This document shows, piece by piece, positions 32,707 through 41,046 of a stretch of DNA of 64,000 bases. How positions within the stretch are numbered: position 1 is the stretch's first letter; the number at the start of each line of letters is the position of its first letter. Both the position numbers and the translations under genes were made by a program. Location: assembly GCA_014867205.1 (NCBI GenBank), contig WGUO01000015.1, positions 19,152-83,151 on the forward strand, given 5' to 3'. The DNA comes from Muribaculaceae bacterium (GTDB lineage: Bacteria > Bacteroidota > Bacteroidia > Bacteroidales > Muribaculaceae). The notes below the pieces were generated by a model that had not been told where the DNA came from, made no database searches, and worked only from the letters and a program-made list of their open reading frames with translations.

Positions 32707-34943
32707 GAGATTCTGCGGGCTATCTGTATGCCCTTGATTGCTTTGAGTGTACTTAATATGTTTCCGAGCGTCTCGGTGGAGTCTATGCGTATGGTGAACT
32801 CGCACTTGAACACCTCGTTCTCCGCGTTGATGCTGAGGTTGCGGATGTTGACCCCGAGGGGGCCGGCGAGTGTCGAGGCGATCTCGCCGAGGATTCCCAT
32901 GCGGTCTATGCCCTCGAGTCCGATGCGCGCCAGAAACTTCTCCGCGCTGCCGCCCCACACGGTGGCCACAATTCGCGAGCCGTAGCTGCTCTTGAGCCGC
33001 ATGGCCTTCGCGCAGCTGACCTTATGCACGATCACCTCCTCGTCGTCGTTGACGAAGCCTATCACGTCGTCGCCCGGTATGGGCGCGCAGCATTTGTCGA
33101 GCACGTAGTTGGGGAAGCGGTCGTCGGGGTGGAGCACATACGTCTCCTTGCGGTTGACGGGCGCCCGACTGTCGGCCCGGGCCTCTGTGCCCGTCTGGCT
33201 CTTGCGCGACGAGAGGGGGTTGCGCAGCAACTTACGTATCAGTGACTGGTGCTGGGTCTGCACGGCCTTGAGGCGTGCCGGCGACAGGCTTATCTCCTCG
33301 GCTGCGAGCTTCATGTAGAGCTCGTCGGCGGTCGCGATCCGGTATTTGCGCAGCACGCGCTGCATCAGCTCGGGGGTCACCGTGATGTGCTCGCGTGTCA
33401 TGAACTCGTCGAAGAGCTTGCGGCCATGCGCCATCATCTCCTCCGGGTCCTTGCGCAGCAGTGTGCGCAGGCAGTTCTTGGCCTTGGCCGAATGGCAGAA
33501 GTCCATCCACTCGCGCCTGGGCCGCTGTGACTCCGAGGTGATGATCTCAACCTGGTCGCCCGAGCCGAGCTGGTAGTTGAGCGGCACCAGACGGTGGTTG
33601 ATCTTGCCCGCTATACAGTGTGTGCCGAGCTCGGTGTGTATGGCGAATGCCATGTCGAGAACCGTCGCTCCGGCCGGCAGCGTCACCAGGTCGCCGCGTG
33701 GCGTGAAGACATATATCTCCGAGGCGAAGAGGTTGAGCTTTATCGTGTCCAGGAAGTCTATGGCGTCAGGCTCCGGGTTTGCCAGGATATCCTTGATGGT
33801 GTTCATCCACTTGTCGAGCTCTGAGTCATCGTCGGTCACCTCGCCCGACTTGTATTTCCAGTGGGCGGCATAGCCGAGCTCGGCTATCTCGTCCATCTTG
33901 CGCGAGCGTATCTGCACCTCGATCCATTTGCCGTCGGGGCCCATGGCCGTCAGGTGGAGCGCGCGGTAGCCGTTGGCCTTCGGCACCGATGTCCAGTCGC
34001 GCAGACGGTCGGGATGCACCTTGTGACCGTCGGAGAAGAAGGTATATATCTCCCAGCAGCGCAGCCGCTCCTTGGAGTCGTCGTCGTTCTCGAATATGAC
34101 GCGTACGGCGTATATGTCATATATCTCATCGAACGGAATCTTCTTCGACTCCATCTTGTTGTATATCGAGTAGGCGCTCTTCACACGGGCCTTGATCTCG
34201 TACTTGAATCCGGCGGCGTCGAGCTTGCGGCGCACCGGTTCCACGAATTCCCTGACTATCTCGTCGCGGTGGGCCTCGCTCTCGCTGACCTTGGCCACAA
34301 TCTCTGCGTACTTCTGCGGATGCTCGTAGCGGAAGGCCAGGTCCTCAAGCTCGGTCTTTATCTTGAACAGGCCGAGCCGGTGGGCCAGCGGCGCGTACAC
34401 ATAGAGGGTCTCGCCGGCGATCTTGTACTGCTTCTCGGGGCGTAGGCTCCCTAAGGTCCGCATGTTGTGCAGCCTGTCGGCCATCTTGATGAGCACGACG
34501 CGTATGTCGTTAGACATCGAGAGCAGAAGCTTGCGGAAGTTCTCGGCCTGAAGCGACGCCCGGTCGCCGAAGATGCCTCCCGATATCTTGGTCAGCCCCT
34601 CGACAATGCCGGCTATTTTCGGCCCGAAGGCCGCCTCTATGTCCTCGCGGGTGTATTCGGTGTCCTCGACCACGTCGTGCAGTAGCGCGGCGCATATAGA
34701 CGTCGAGCCCAGACCAAGCTCGGATATGACTATCTTGGCCACGGCTATCGGGTGGAGTATATACGGCTCGCCGCTGCGGCGCCGGACTCCCTTGTGGGCG
34801 GCCTTGGCGAAGCGGTATGCCCGCTCGATTATCTCGACTTTCTTGCGGTGGTTGCTCCCGAGATAGGCCGCGAGCAATTCGCGGAACTCGTTCTCGATCA
34901 TCTGGTCTTCCCGGTCTGCCGGTAGTGGCTGGTATGCTGTCAT
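32703..34943 (-). CDS. spoT: Bifunctional (p)ppGpp synthetase/hydrolase (RelA/SpoT homologue)
   Basis: A 746-residue stringent-response enzyme. The hydrolase HD domain is intact (GEPYILHPIAVAKI, then ALLHDVVEDTEYT with His89-Asp90). The synthetase domain follows (VKSAYSIYNKMESKKIPF; YDIYAVRVIFEND; ANGYRALHLTAMGPDGKWIE-type GYRALH motif near 326). A TGS domain (VFTPRGDLVTLPAGATVLDMAF, about 415-435) and a C-terminal ACT domain (RIGLEGIDRMGILGEIAS, about 660-746) complete it. Both active sites look functional. It has a consensus promoter (35027-35057) and pgpH follows with a 4 bp overlap. Confidence 0.96.
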   Translation of the reverse strand: MTAYQPLPADREDQMIENEFRELLAAYLGSNHRKKVEIIERAYRFAKAAHKGVRRRSGEPYILHPIAVAKIVISELGLGSTSICAALLHDVVEDTEYTREDIEAAFGPKIAGIVEGLTKISGGIFGDRASLQAENFRKLLLSMSNDIRVVLIKMADRLHNMRTLGSLRPEKQYKIAGETLYVYAPLAHRLGLFKIKTELEDLAFRYEHPQKYAEIVAKVSESEAHRDEIVREFVEPVRRKLDAAGFKYEIKARVKSAYSIYNKMESKKIPFDEIYDIYAVRVIFENDDDSKERLRCWEIYTFFSDGHKVHPDRLRDWTSVPKANGYRALHLTAMGPDGKWIEVQIRSRKMDEIAELGYAAHWKYKSGEVTDDDSELDKWMNTIKDILANPEPDAIDFLDTIKLNLFASEIYVFTPRGDLVTLPAGATVLDMAFAIHTELGTHCIAGKINHRLVPLNYQLGSGDQVEIITSESQRPRREWMDFCHSAKAKNCLRTLLRKDPEEMMAHGRKLFDEFMTREHITVTPELMQRVLRKYRIATADELYMKLAAEEISLSPARLKAVQTQHQSLIRKLLRNPLSSRKSQTGTEARADSRAPVNRKETYVLHPDDRFPNYVLDKCCAPIPGDDVIGFVNDDEEVIVHKVSCAKAMRLKSSYGSRIVATVWGGSAEKFLARIGLEGIDRMGILGEIASTLAGPLGVNIRNLSINAENEVFKCEFTIRIDSTETLGNILSTLKAIKGIQIARRIS

Positions 34944-35026
34944 GCTCTCTTTGTCGCTGTTTGACGTGTCACGTCGCTTTCTGTCTGCATTTTGTCATCT
35001 TTGCAGGAGCCTCGCTGTGTCACTCA

Positions 35027-35057
35027 CAAAATTAACAAATTGTATTTAATTATTCAA
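35027..35057 (-). promoter_or_regulatory. Promoter of the spoT-pgpH operon
   Basis: The minus-strand TAATTTTG (35027-35034) and TTG (35055-35057) are 20 bp apart. It lies directly after the terminator at 35069-35101, so spoT is insulated from upstream transcription. Confidence 0.75.
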
Positions 35058-35068
35058 CTGATTGGAAT

Positions 35069-35101
35069 AAAAAAATCCGGGCGCCTCCCGACGACCGGAT
35101 T
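35069..35101 (-). terminator. Orphan intrinsic terminator upstream of spoT
   Basis: AATCCGG (35074-35080) pairs with CCGGATT (35095-35101), and the minus strand continues into T7 (35069-35075). No protein gene precedes it: lpxB already ends at its own terminator (35524-35552). It therefore probably ends a non-coding transcript. Confidence 0.7.
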
Positions 35102-35523
35102 CATTCCCGCCGCAGATGTCCTGTAAGTGCGGATGCATCTGCCGAGGCGGACGATAGAAATTACTAATGTATATAACCCAAAATTTAGACAATTATGTTT
35201 TTCACACGCCGCTGCCGGGTATGTATTCCCGCCCGCGGCGGCTGTATAGATTCAGGCATGGTTGAAACATATCTAAGTCATGAAAAAAGTGTAGAGGCTC
35301 GCGGCGACGGAGCCGTCAAGGCGCCGTCGCTGTGTTGTCTTTATGGTCAAGCATGTGAAAAGGGAATGCTTATCGTTGTGTCCGGGAATCGGTTACCGTT
35401 TGTCTGGATTATCCCCTTTATTGTTGCTTCAGCAGGTGGTCTTGTTGTTTTGGTATCCTTTAAACGGCACTTGTTGTGTGAATATTGGTGTCTAAATGTT
35501 AAAGTTTATGGTACAAATATGTT
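35102..35523 (-). ncRNA. Candidate structured non-coding RNA between lpxB and spoT
   Basis: This 420 bp stretch has no credible protein gene but is bounded on the minus strand by one gene's terminator (35524-35552) and closes in another (35069-35101). It folds into strong hairpins on that strand: GCGACGG/CCGTCGC (35303-35330 region), CGCCGC/GCGGCG (near 35207-35241), and a 12-pair helix with GCAGATG/CATCTGC at its core (near 35111-35150). It does not show the signatures of tmRNA, RNase P RNA, SRP RNA or 6S RNA that I know. No clear promoter was found, so exact ends are unknown. Confidence 0.4.
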
Positions 35524-35552
35524 AAAAAAGCCGAATGTATCTGCATTCGGCT
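35524..35552 (-). terminator. lpxB terminator
   Basis: AGCCGAATG (35529-35537) pairs with CATTCGGCT (35544-35552), followed on the minus strand by T6. It lies 27 bp after the lpxB stop. Confidence 0.9.
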
Positions 35553-35578
35553 GTAATATCCTGATTGATAACGCGAGA

Positions 35579-36712
35579 TTATTGTTTCAGCGAGTCGGTG
35601 ATCAGTTCGGCGGCGTACTCGGTGGCGACGTAGGTGCCGAGACGTCGCTGCATGTTGCGGTATCCCTGGAGCTGGAAGTCGCGCCGGGGCGAGGGCTGGA
35701 GCAGCGGCGAGAGCTCGCGCGATATGGAGTCGGCGGTGCATTTGTGCACCAGAAGCTCAGGTACTATCTCGTTGCCGACTATCAGGTTGGGCAGCGAGAC
35801 ATACTTGACCTTGAGCAGTTTCTCCATTATCTTGTACGACAGCGCGAGGCCGTTGGCGCGGTAAACCACTACCTGGGGCGTGCCGATCAGCGCGGTCTCG
35901 AGCGTGGCGGTGCCTGAGGTCACCACGGCTGCCTGGGCATATTTGAGCAGGGTGGGCGTGCAGCCGAACGCGAGCTTGAGTCCGGGGTCCTGGGCTGTCT
36001 CTCGATAGAATTTCTCACCGATTGTCGGAGCCGCCCCCACCACGTACTGGAACTCCGGGAACCGCTTGGCCGCCTCGATCATCAGCGGCAGGTTGTTGCG
36101 TATCTCGCCGCGGCGAGACCCCGGCAGCAGCGCGATGATCGGTCGCTCGTCATCAAGTCCCTGACGCTCCATGAAGTGCCGCTTCGGCGGGAGATGCCCC
36201 ATGTAGTGCGCTACCTCCTGGACCGAGGGGTTGCCGACATATGTCACTTCGTAGCCATGCCGCTTATAGAAAGGAACCTCGAACGGAAGTATCGAGTACA
36301 TGTGGTCAACATTCTTCTTGATTGACTTCACGCGGTATTCTTTCCAGGCCCATACCTTGGGCGAGATGAAGTAATGCACCGGCACTCCGAGCCTGTGGGC
36401 ATATGAGGCAAGCGTCAGGTTGAAGCCGGGGTAGTCCACGAGAATCAGCGCGTCGGGACGGTATTCGCGCAGCAGCCGCTTGGCCTTGCGCAGGTTTGTC
36501 ATCAGGGTCGGGAGTTTACGGAATACCTCGCTGAATCCCATCACATTCATCATGTCATAGTGAAGTTCCGGCTTGCGGCGCGCCTCGGAAGCCATAAGGT
36601 CGCCTCCGAAGAAACGGAAGTCGGCCTCCTGATCGAACTCCTTGATCCACTTGATCAGATGTGAGGCATGAAGATCACCGGATGCCTCGCCGGCAATAAG
36701 CATGTATTTCAT
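35579..36712 (-). CDS. lpxB: Lipid-A-disaccharide synthase
   Basis: A 377-residue peripheral glycosyltransferase (GT19) joining UDP-2,3-diacylglucosamine and lipid X in lipid A synthesis. Motifs are MLIAGEASGDLHASHL (4-19), ILVDYPGFNLTLA near 91, YFISPKVWAWKEYRVK near 113, YVGNPSVQEV near 156, LLPGSRRGEI near 195 and the C-terminal donor-site region TSGTATLETALIGTPQVVVYR. Start MKYMLIAGEAS is unambiguous. It is monocistronic and ends at a classical terminator. Confidence 0.97.
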   Translation of the reverse strand: MKYMLIAGEASGDLHASHLIKWIKEFDQEADFRFFGGDLMASEARRKPELHYDMMNVMGFSEVFRKLPTLMTNLRKAKRLLREYRPDALILVDYPGFNLTLASYAHRLGVPVHYFISPKVWAWKEYRVKSIKKNVDHMYSILPFEVPFYKRHGYEVTYVGNPSVQEVAHYMGHLPPKRHFMERQGLDDERPIIALLPGSRRGEIRNNLPLMIEAAKRFPEFQYVVGAAPTIGEKFYRETAQDPGLKLAFGCTPTLLKYAQAAVVTSGTATLETALIGTPQVVVYRANGLALSYKIMEKLLKVKYVSLPNLIVGNEIVPELLVHKCTADSISRELSPLLQPSPRRDFQLQGYRNMQRRLGTYVATEYAAELITDSLKQ

Positions 36713-36828
36713 TGTTCAAGTCTTTCCTGTATGCTCCGGCCTGCGCGGAGTCTTTCACGCGTGTCGCGCGCCTCTGTACGGTTCTGAAATAAAACGGCCT
36801 CTCGAACGTTTTCTCATATATGTTACAG

Positions 36829-38238
36829 ATGCGCTACTTCATATTGACCCTTGTCGGGCTCTTTAGTTTAATCATGGTGTCGTGTATTGACGACAGTTTT
36901 TCGTCATCTCCCTCCGACACACTGACTTTCTCGCGCGACACGGTCAACTTCGATACTGTATTCACTGACCTCGGCACTCCCACTGCCCGTCTCGTCGTGG
37001 CCAACCGCGCCAAGAAGGGCATTACCATATCGTCGATACGCTTCCGCAATCCCGACACACGCTTCTCTCTCAATGTCGACGGCGTGAGCGGCCGTGACTT
37101 CCACGATGTCGACATCAGGGGCCGCGACTCTATCTATGTGTTCATAGAGTGCTATATACCGGAGACGCAGGGGGCGTCGCCCGGCCTTGTCGAGGATGAG
37201 CTTGAGTTCGTGACCAACGGCGTGACACAGGTCGTGCGCGTGGAGGCGTATGGCCAGAACGTAACGCGCCTGCGCAACGTGCGCCTTGAGGCTGACACGC
37301 GGCTTACCGCGGACCGCCCCTATGTGGTGTTTGACTCGCTTACTGTCGCCCCCGGAGCCACGCTCAGTGTCGAGCCCGGCACGCAGCTCCTCTTCCACGA
37401 CGGCGCCTCGCTCGTGGTCGAGGGCCGGCTTGAGGCTGTCGGAGAGCCGGGCCGCATGATACACATGCGCGGCGACCGACTCGACAATGTGCTCCCCAAT
37501 GTCGGATATGACATCATGGCCGGCCAGTGGCGCGGCGTCAGGATCGCCGCCGGCTCGTTCGACAACCGTATGGAGTATGTCGACATGCGCAGCACCGTCT
37601 CGGGCCTGACGCTCGACTCCTGCGCGGACCTCTCGCGACAGAAGCTGACGCTGCTCGACTCGTGGCTGCACAACTCGCAGGGAAATGTGCTCAACTCGCG
37701 CTATGCCCGCGTCGACGCCTATGGCTGCTGCTTCTCCGAGGCCGCCGGGTCGGTGGTATCGCTTACAGGAGGAGTGCATAACTTCCTGCAGTGTACGATT
37801 GCCAACAATTATCTCTTCTCGGCTATTCGCGGTCCGCTGCTCTGGCTGGGACATGTGCTCCCCAAGCATGCCGCCGACAATGACCTGCCGCTGATGCAGG
37901 CCTCGTTCGAGAACTCGATAATCTATGGTCTGGCCGATGACCTCAACGAGGGCGACCTGTCCGGCTCTGACGTATATTTCCGCTTTGTGTCGCTCAAGGC
38001 CGGCGGCTCCAATGATGACAACTTCATCGACTGCCTCTGGGAGACTGACCCGATGTTCCTGACCGACAGGCCGGAATATTACTTCAACTATAGGCTTGCC
38101 GCCGACTCTCCGGTCAGGTCGGCCGGCAGCGCTGCGCTCGTCACTCCGCTCGTGCTCCGCGATATGGATGGCGTGGACCGCCTGCGCGACGGCGCTCCGT
38201 CGCTCGGCGCCTATCAGTATGTGCCCAGCCCCGAATAG
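36829..38238 (+). CDS. Lipoprotein with right-handed beta-helix domain
   Basis: A 469-residue lipoprotein (signal MRYFILTLVGLFSLIMVSC, Cys19; an ATG three codons upstream is also possible). The first 140 residues look like an Ig-like choice-of-anchor domain (FDTVFTDLGTPTARLVVANR). From about 160 on, short beta repeats such as LSVEPGTQLLFHDGASLVV suggest a parallel beta-helix of the pectate-lyase-like type, ending with RLRDGAPSLGAYQY. No catalytic residues can be assigned. Similar proteins are conserved in Bacteroidetes without known function. It is divergent from lpxB. Confidence 0.75.
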   Translation: MRYFILTLVGLFSLIMVSCIDDSFSSSPSDTLTFSRDTVNFDTVFTDLGTPTARLVVANRAKKGITISSIRFRNPDTRFSLNVDGVSGRDFHDVDIRGRDSIYVFIECYIPETQGASPGLVEDELEFVTNGVTQVVRVEAYGQNVTRLRNVRLEADTRLTADRPYVVFDSLTVAPGATLSVEPGTQLLFHDGASLVVEGRLEAVGEPGRMIHMRGDRLDNVLPNVGYDIMAGQWRGVRIAAGSFDNRMEYVDMRSTVSGLTLDSCADLSRQKLTLLDSWLHNSQGNVLNSRYARVDAYGCCFSEAAGSVVSLTGGVHNFLQCTIANNYLFSAIRGPLLWLGHVLPKHAADNDLPLMQASFENSIIYGLADDLNEGDLSGSDVYFRFVSLKAGGSNDDNFIDCLWETDPMFLTDRPEYYFNYRLAADSPVRSAGSAALVTPLVLRDMDGVDRLRDGAPSLGAYQYVPSPE

Positions 38239-38267
38239 CCCGCGTTTCTCAGCCGATTTGATTTCTT

Positions 38268-38299
38268 TTTGCACATTATTTGAAAAATGTGTATATTTG
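38268..38299 (+). promoter_or_regulatory. psd-pssA promoter
   Basis: TTTG (38268-38271) and TATATTTG (38292-38299) are exactly 20 bp apart. The leader of about 35 nt contains a CGCCC/GGGCG hairpin just before the psd start. Confidence 0.8.
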
Positions 38300-38340
38300 C
38301 AGATTAGAATAAGAGGCGCCCGCCTTGGGGCGATAGAATT

Positions 38341-39006
38341 GTGAAAATACATCGCGAAGGAACCAACATACTGATTCTGCTTTTTATCGTGCTGGCAGCG
38401 CTCAATGTGCCGGTATGGATGTTCATGCCTCCTTATGTTATCCCGGTGTTCCTGTCGGCTCTCTCGCTGACAGTCTACATGTTCGTGTTCAACTTCTTCA
38501 GGTGCCCGAAGCGTCACTACCGGGGCAAGCATGCCAACCGCGTGGTGAGTTCGGTCGACGGCAAGGTCGTGGCCGTGGAGCGCGTCATGGAGAACGAGTG
38601 GCTACACTCCGAGGCTGTCATGGTGTCAGTGTTCATGTCTCCCCTCAATGTCCATGCCAACTGGTTCCCGGTCGACGGCGTGGTCGACTATGTGGCCCAT
38701 CACCGGGGCCGCTTCCTGTCGGCATACCTGCCAAAGGCCAGCACCGACAACGAGCGGAGCACAATCGGAATCACCATGAACAATGGGCGCCGCATCGTGG
38801 TTAGACAGATAGCGGGAGCCATGGCGCGCCGCATCGTGACTTACGCCCACCCGGGCGAGGTGGCCGACATCGATGATCATCTCGGGTTCATAAAGTTCGG
38901 CTCGAGGGTGGACATCTATCTCCCTGTAGACGCGCGTGTGCTGCTCAGGATCGGCGACATTACCCGCGGAGGCCTCACGCCTCTGGCCATAGTGAAGCCC
39001 GATTAA
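38341..39006 (+). CDS. psd: Phosphatidylserine decarboxylase proenzyme
   Basis: A 221-residue membrane enzyme making phosphatidylethanolamine. It starts at GTG 38341 (MKIHREGTNILIL). Two N-terminal membrane segments (about 10-50) precede the catalytic domain. The self-cleavage site, where Ser becomes the pyruvoyl group, is FIKFGSRVD (Gly187-Ser188), and FMSPLNVHANWFPVDG (98-113) carries the conserved His. The short length matches the archaeal/Bacteroidetes-type Psd, not the 320-residue E. coli form. pssA follows after 11 bp, so both steps of PE synthesis are in one operon. Confidence 0.95.
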   Translation: MKIHREGTNILILLFIVLAALNVPVWMFMPPYVIPVFLSALSLTVYMFVFNFFRCPKRHYRGKHANRVVSSVDGKVVAVERVMENEWLHSEAVMVSVFMSPLNVHANWFPVDGVVDYVAHHRGRFLSAYLPKASTDNERSTIGITMNNGRRIVVRQIAGAMARRIVTYAHPGEVADIDDHLGFIKFGSRVDIYLPVDARVLLRIGDITRGGLTPLAIVKPD

Positions 39007-39017
39007 TTGTATATGGC

Positions 39018-39722
39018 ATGAATTTTTTAGTCAGAAACATACCCAACAGCATCACCTGCCTCAATCTCGCGGCGGGTGTTATGTCAATACTCTGTGCCTC
39101 TCATGGTGCCGATACCCTCTGGGGCCTTCCCGCCTGCCAGTGGGCATATATTTTTATAGGCATTGCGGCTGTGGCCGACTTTCTCGACGGATTCGCGGCG
39201 CGTCTGCTGCACGCCTACTCGAGTCTCGGCAAGGAACTTGACTCGCTTTGCGACATGGTCAGTTTCGGTGTCGCGCCGGCTGTGATCATGTATTATTGCC
39301 TCGGCACGGTCGGCGCCGACGAGTGGACACGCTGGCTCGTGTTCATGATTCCGGTGTGCGGGGCACTGCGTCTCGCCAGATTCAATATCGACACCCGCCA
39401 GACCACCTCGTTCATCGGCCTCCCGATTCCTGCTAACGCCATTTTCTGGATCGGATACTCCGCCCTCTGCTACGGTGGCGCCGAGTTTATGTACCAGTGG
39501 TATTGTGTGCTGCCGGTCATGATGTTCGAGAGCTGGCTCATGGTTTCCCCGCTCAGGCTGTTCTCCCTTAAGTTCAAGACGTGGGGGTGGCGCGGCAACC
39601 AGTGGAGATGGCTGCTGGTCATCTCGGCGCCGGTGCTCGTGTTCTGCATGGGCGTGCCGGGACTTATGTGGCTTATCGTGGCCTATGTTCTCTACGGGGT
39701 GTTTGCCGGTCCGGAAAGCTGA
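39018..39722 (+). CDS. pssA: CDP-diacylglycerol-serine O-phosphatidyltransferase
   Basis: A 234-residue inner-membrane enzyme producing phosphatidylserine for Psd. The CDP-alcohol phosphotransferase motif is complete: Asp54, Asp57-Gly58, Ala61-Arg62, Gly71, Asp75 and Asp79 (DFLDGFAARLL, then GKELDSLCD). About six to eight membrane segments are predicted. The family is the Gram-positive/archaeal-type PssA, as usual in Bacteroidetes. It follows psd by 11 bp. Confidence 0.95.
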   Translation: MNFLVRNIPNSITCLNLAAGVMSILCASHGADTLWGLPACQWAYIFIGIAAVADFLDGFAARLLHAYSSLGKELDSLCDMVSFGVAPAVIMYYCLGTVGADEWTRWLVFMIPVCGALRLARFNIDTRQTTSFIGLPIPANAIFWIGYSALCYGGAEFMYQWYCVLPVMMFESWLMVSPLRLFSLKFKTWGWRGNQWRWLLVISAPVLVFCMGVPGLMWLIVAYVLYGVFAGPES

Positions 39723-39789
39723 CCGTCGACGTCAGGCCCCGTTTTTTTATCCAATCACAATTGACTATCTCTCACCCTACTGAAATAAT

Positions 39790-40200
39790 ATGGGAGCATT
39801 TCTTATCATACTCTTAGTGGTATGGCTTCTTTTCATCATATTCCGTCCCGCCGTGACGCGCTGGACGCAGCGGTTCATGGCGCGTCGGGCCGAGGACATG
39901 ATGCGCCGCATGATGGGCATGCCCTCGCGCAGCGAGGAGAAACGTCGTCGCCGCCAGGCATCGCGTGACTCCGGCTCCGGTTCTCCCCGTGGTGACCGGC
40001 GCTCGTCGAGCCGATACCATCGGCCGGCGCAGGCCGATGCCGCCGACCTGATGCGAAGCGTCGCCGTCGATGTCGAATATACAGAGATCCGTGAGTTCGA
40101 GTCGACGACAATCGCCGATGAAACCCCGGGAGGCCCGCGGGTCATTGACGAGGAACAGGTTACCGACGTGGAGTATACCGAAATTCGCGGCTCTCGATAA
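39790..40200 (+). CDS. DUF4834-like membrane-anchored protein
   Basis: A 136-residue protein with one N-terminal membrane segment (GAFLIILLVVWLLFIIF). A strongly basic Arg/Met/Ser-rich cytoplasmic region (residues 25-75) follows, then an acidic tail. The tail carries two copies of a short motif, VEYTEIREF and VEYTEIRGS (about 94-102 and 127-135). The layout fits DUF4834, a Bacteroidetes family without known function. It lies between pssA and a HAD gene 8 bp downstream. Confidence 0.75.
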   Translation: MGAFLIILLVVWLLFIIFRPAVTRWTQRFMARRAEDMMRRMMGMPSRSEEKRRRRQASRDSGSGSPRGDRRSSSRYHRPAQADAADLMRSVAVDVEYTEIREFESTTIADETPGGPRVIDEEQVTDVEYTEIRGSR

Positions 40201-40208
40201 TTATCCAG

Positions 40209-41039
40209 ATGAAGACTCTATATGTAAGTGATCTTGACGGCACGCTGATGCAGCCCGACGCCCGGATTTCAGACAAGGCCGCCGTACTCATCAACCGTGC
40301 GGTTGCCGACGGCAAACTCTTCACGATTGCCACCGCGCGCACACCGGCCACCGTGTCGGGCATCCTCTCGTCGATCCACATGCGCCTCCCGGCCGTCGTG
40401 ATGACCGGAGCGGCACTCTGGCACCAGGACACGGGGCGATACAGCCGTGAGCGCCACATCTGCCGCGAGGGGGCCGAGCGGCTCATCGACCTGTACCGGC
40501 GCACCGACACCTCGTCATTTGTATTTACCCTTGACCGTGACATGATCGACATATATCATGTCGGCGGCGAGCTCCTGCCGCTGCAGCGGCAGTTTATGGA
40601 GGAACGCATCCACTCCCCGTTCAAGCGCTTCCATATACGCGAGGATGGTCGCGAGTGTCTCCCCGACGACCTCTCGAAGGTTATACTCCTGTACACCATG
40701 CTGCCTGACGCAAAGGCATTCTCGACTTATCAGGAGTCCCGAGGGATTCCCGGGGTCCGCCCGCAGTATTACCATGACATCTACGGCCCCGAGGTCGGGA
40801 TACTCGAGGCCTTCTCCGACCGTGCCACCAAGGCGCTTGCCGTGCGCAGCCTCGCGAGTCAGGTCGGCGCCGACCGGGTGGTCTGCTTCGGTGACAACAT
40901 CAATGACCTCCCTATGATGGCTGTGGCCGACCTCGCCGTGGCCGTCGGCAACGCTCTGCCCGAGGTCAAGGATGCCGCCGACATTGTGATCGGCCCCAAT
41001 ACAGCCGATGCTGTCGCGGAATTCATCGCTAACGACTGA
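40209..41039 (+). CDS. Cof-type HAD phosphatase
   Basis: A 276-residue HAD hydrolase of the Cof/IIB branch, which acts on sugar phosphates or related metabolites. Motif I is LYVSDLDGTLM (Asp8 nucleophile, Asp10), motif II lies in TIATARTPATVSGI, and motif IV is VVCFGDNINDLPMM near 225-238, with a large cap domain between. The substrate is unknown. It starts 8 bp after the DUF4834 gene and is followed 7 bp later by a histidine kinase gene, so a four-gene unit is plausible. Confidence 0.9.
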   Translation: MKTLYVSDLDGTLMQPDARISDKAAVLINRAVADGKLFTIATARTPATVSGILSSIHMRLPAVVMTGAALWHQDTGRYSRERHICREGAERLIDLYRRTDTSSFVFTLDRDMIDIYHVGGELLPLQRQFMEERIHSPFKRFHIREDGRECLPDDLSKVILLYTMLPDAKAFSTYQESRGIPGVRPQYYHDIYGPEVGILEAFSDRATKALAVRSLASQVGADRVVCFGDNINDLPMMAVADLAVAVGNALPEVKDAADIVIGPNTADAVAEFIAND

Positions 41040-41046
41040 CACCGCC

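Noticed and set aside
32707..32958. N-terminal extension of the PgpH protein
   Set aside because: It overlaps the spoT 3' end in another frame, is Arg/His/Gln-rich and breaks the ATGA junction; the start at 32706 is better.
35102..35523. tmRNA, RNase P RNA, SRP RNA or 6S RNA identity for the candidate RNA
   Set aside because: None of the conserved sequence blocks of these RNAs that I know are visible on either strand.
35195..35917. Plus-strand open frame over the lpxB 3' end
   Set aside because: It crosses the lpxB terminator and its second half is the antisense of lpxB; no domain is visible.
36904..38532. 542-codon minus-strand open frame across the beta-helix lipoprotein gene and psd
   Set aside because: It spans the psd promoter region and two real genes and encodes Arg/His/Ala-rich sequence with no signal or domain.
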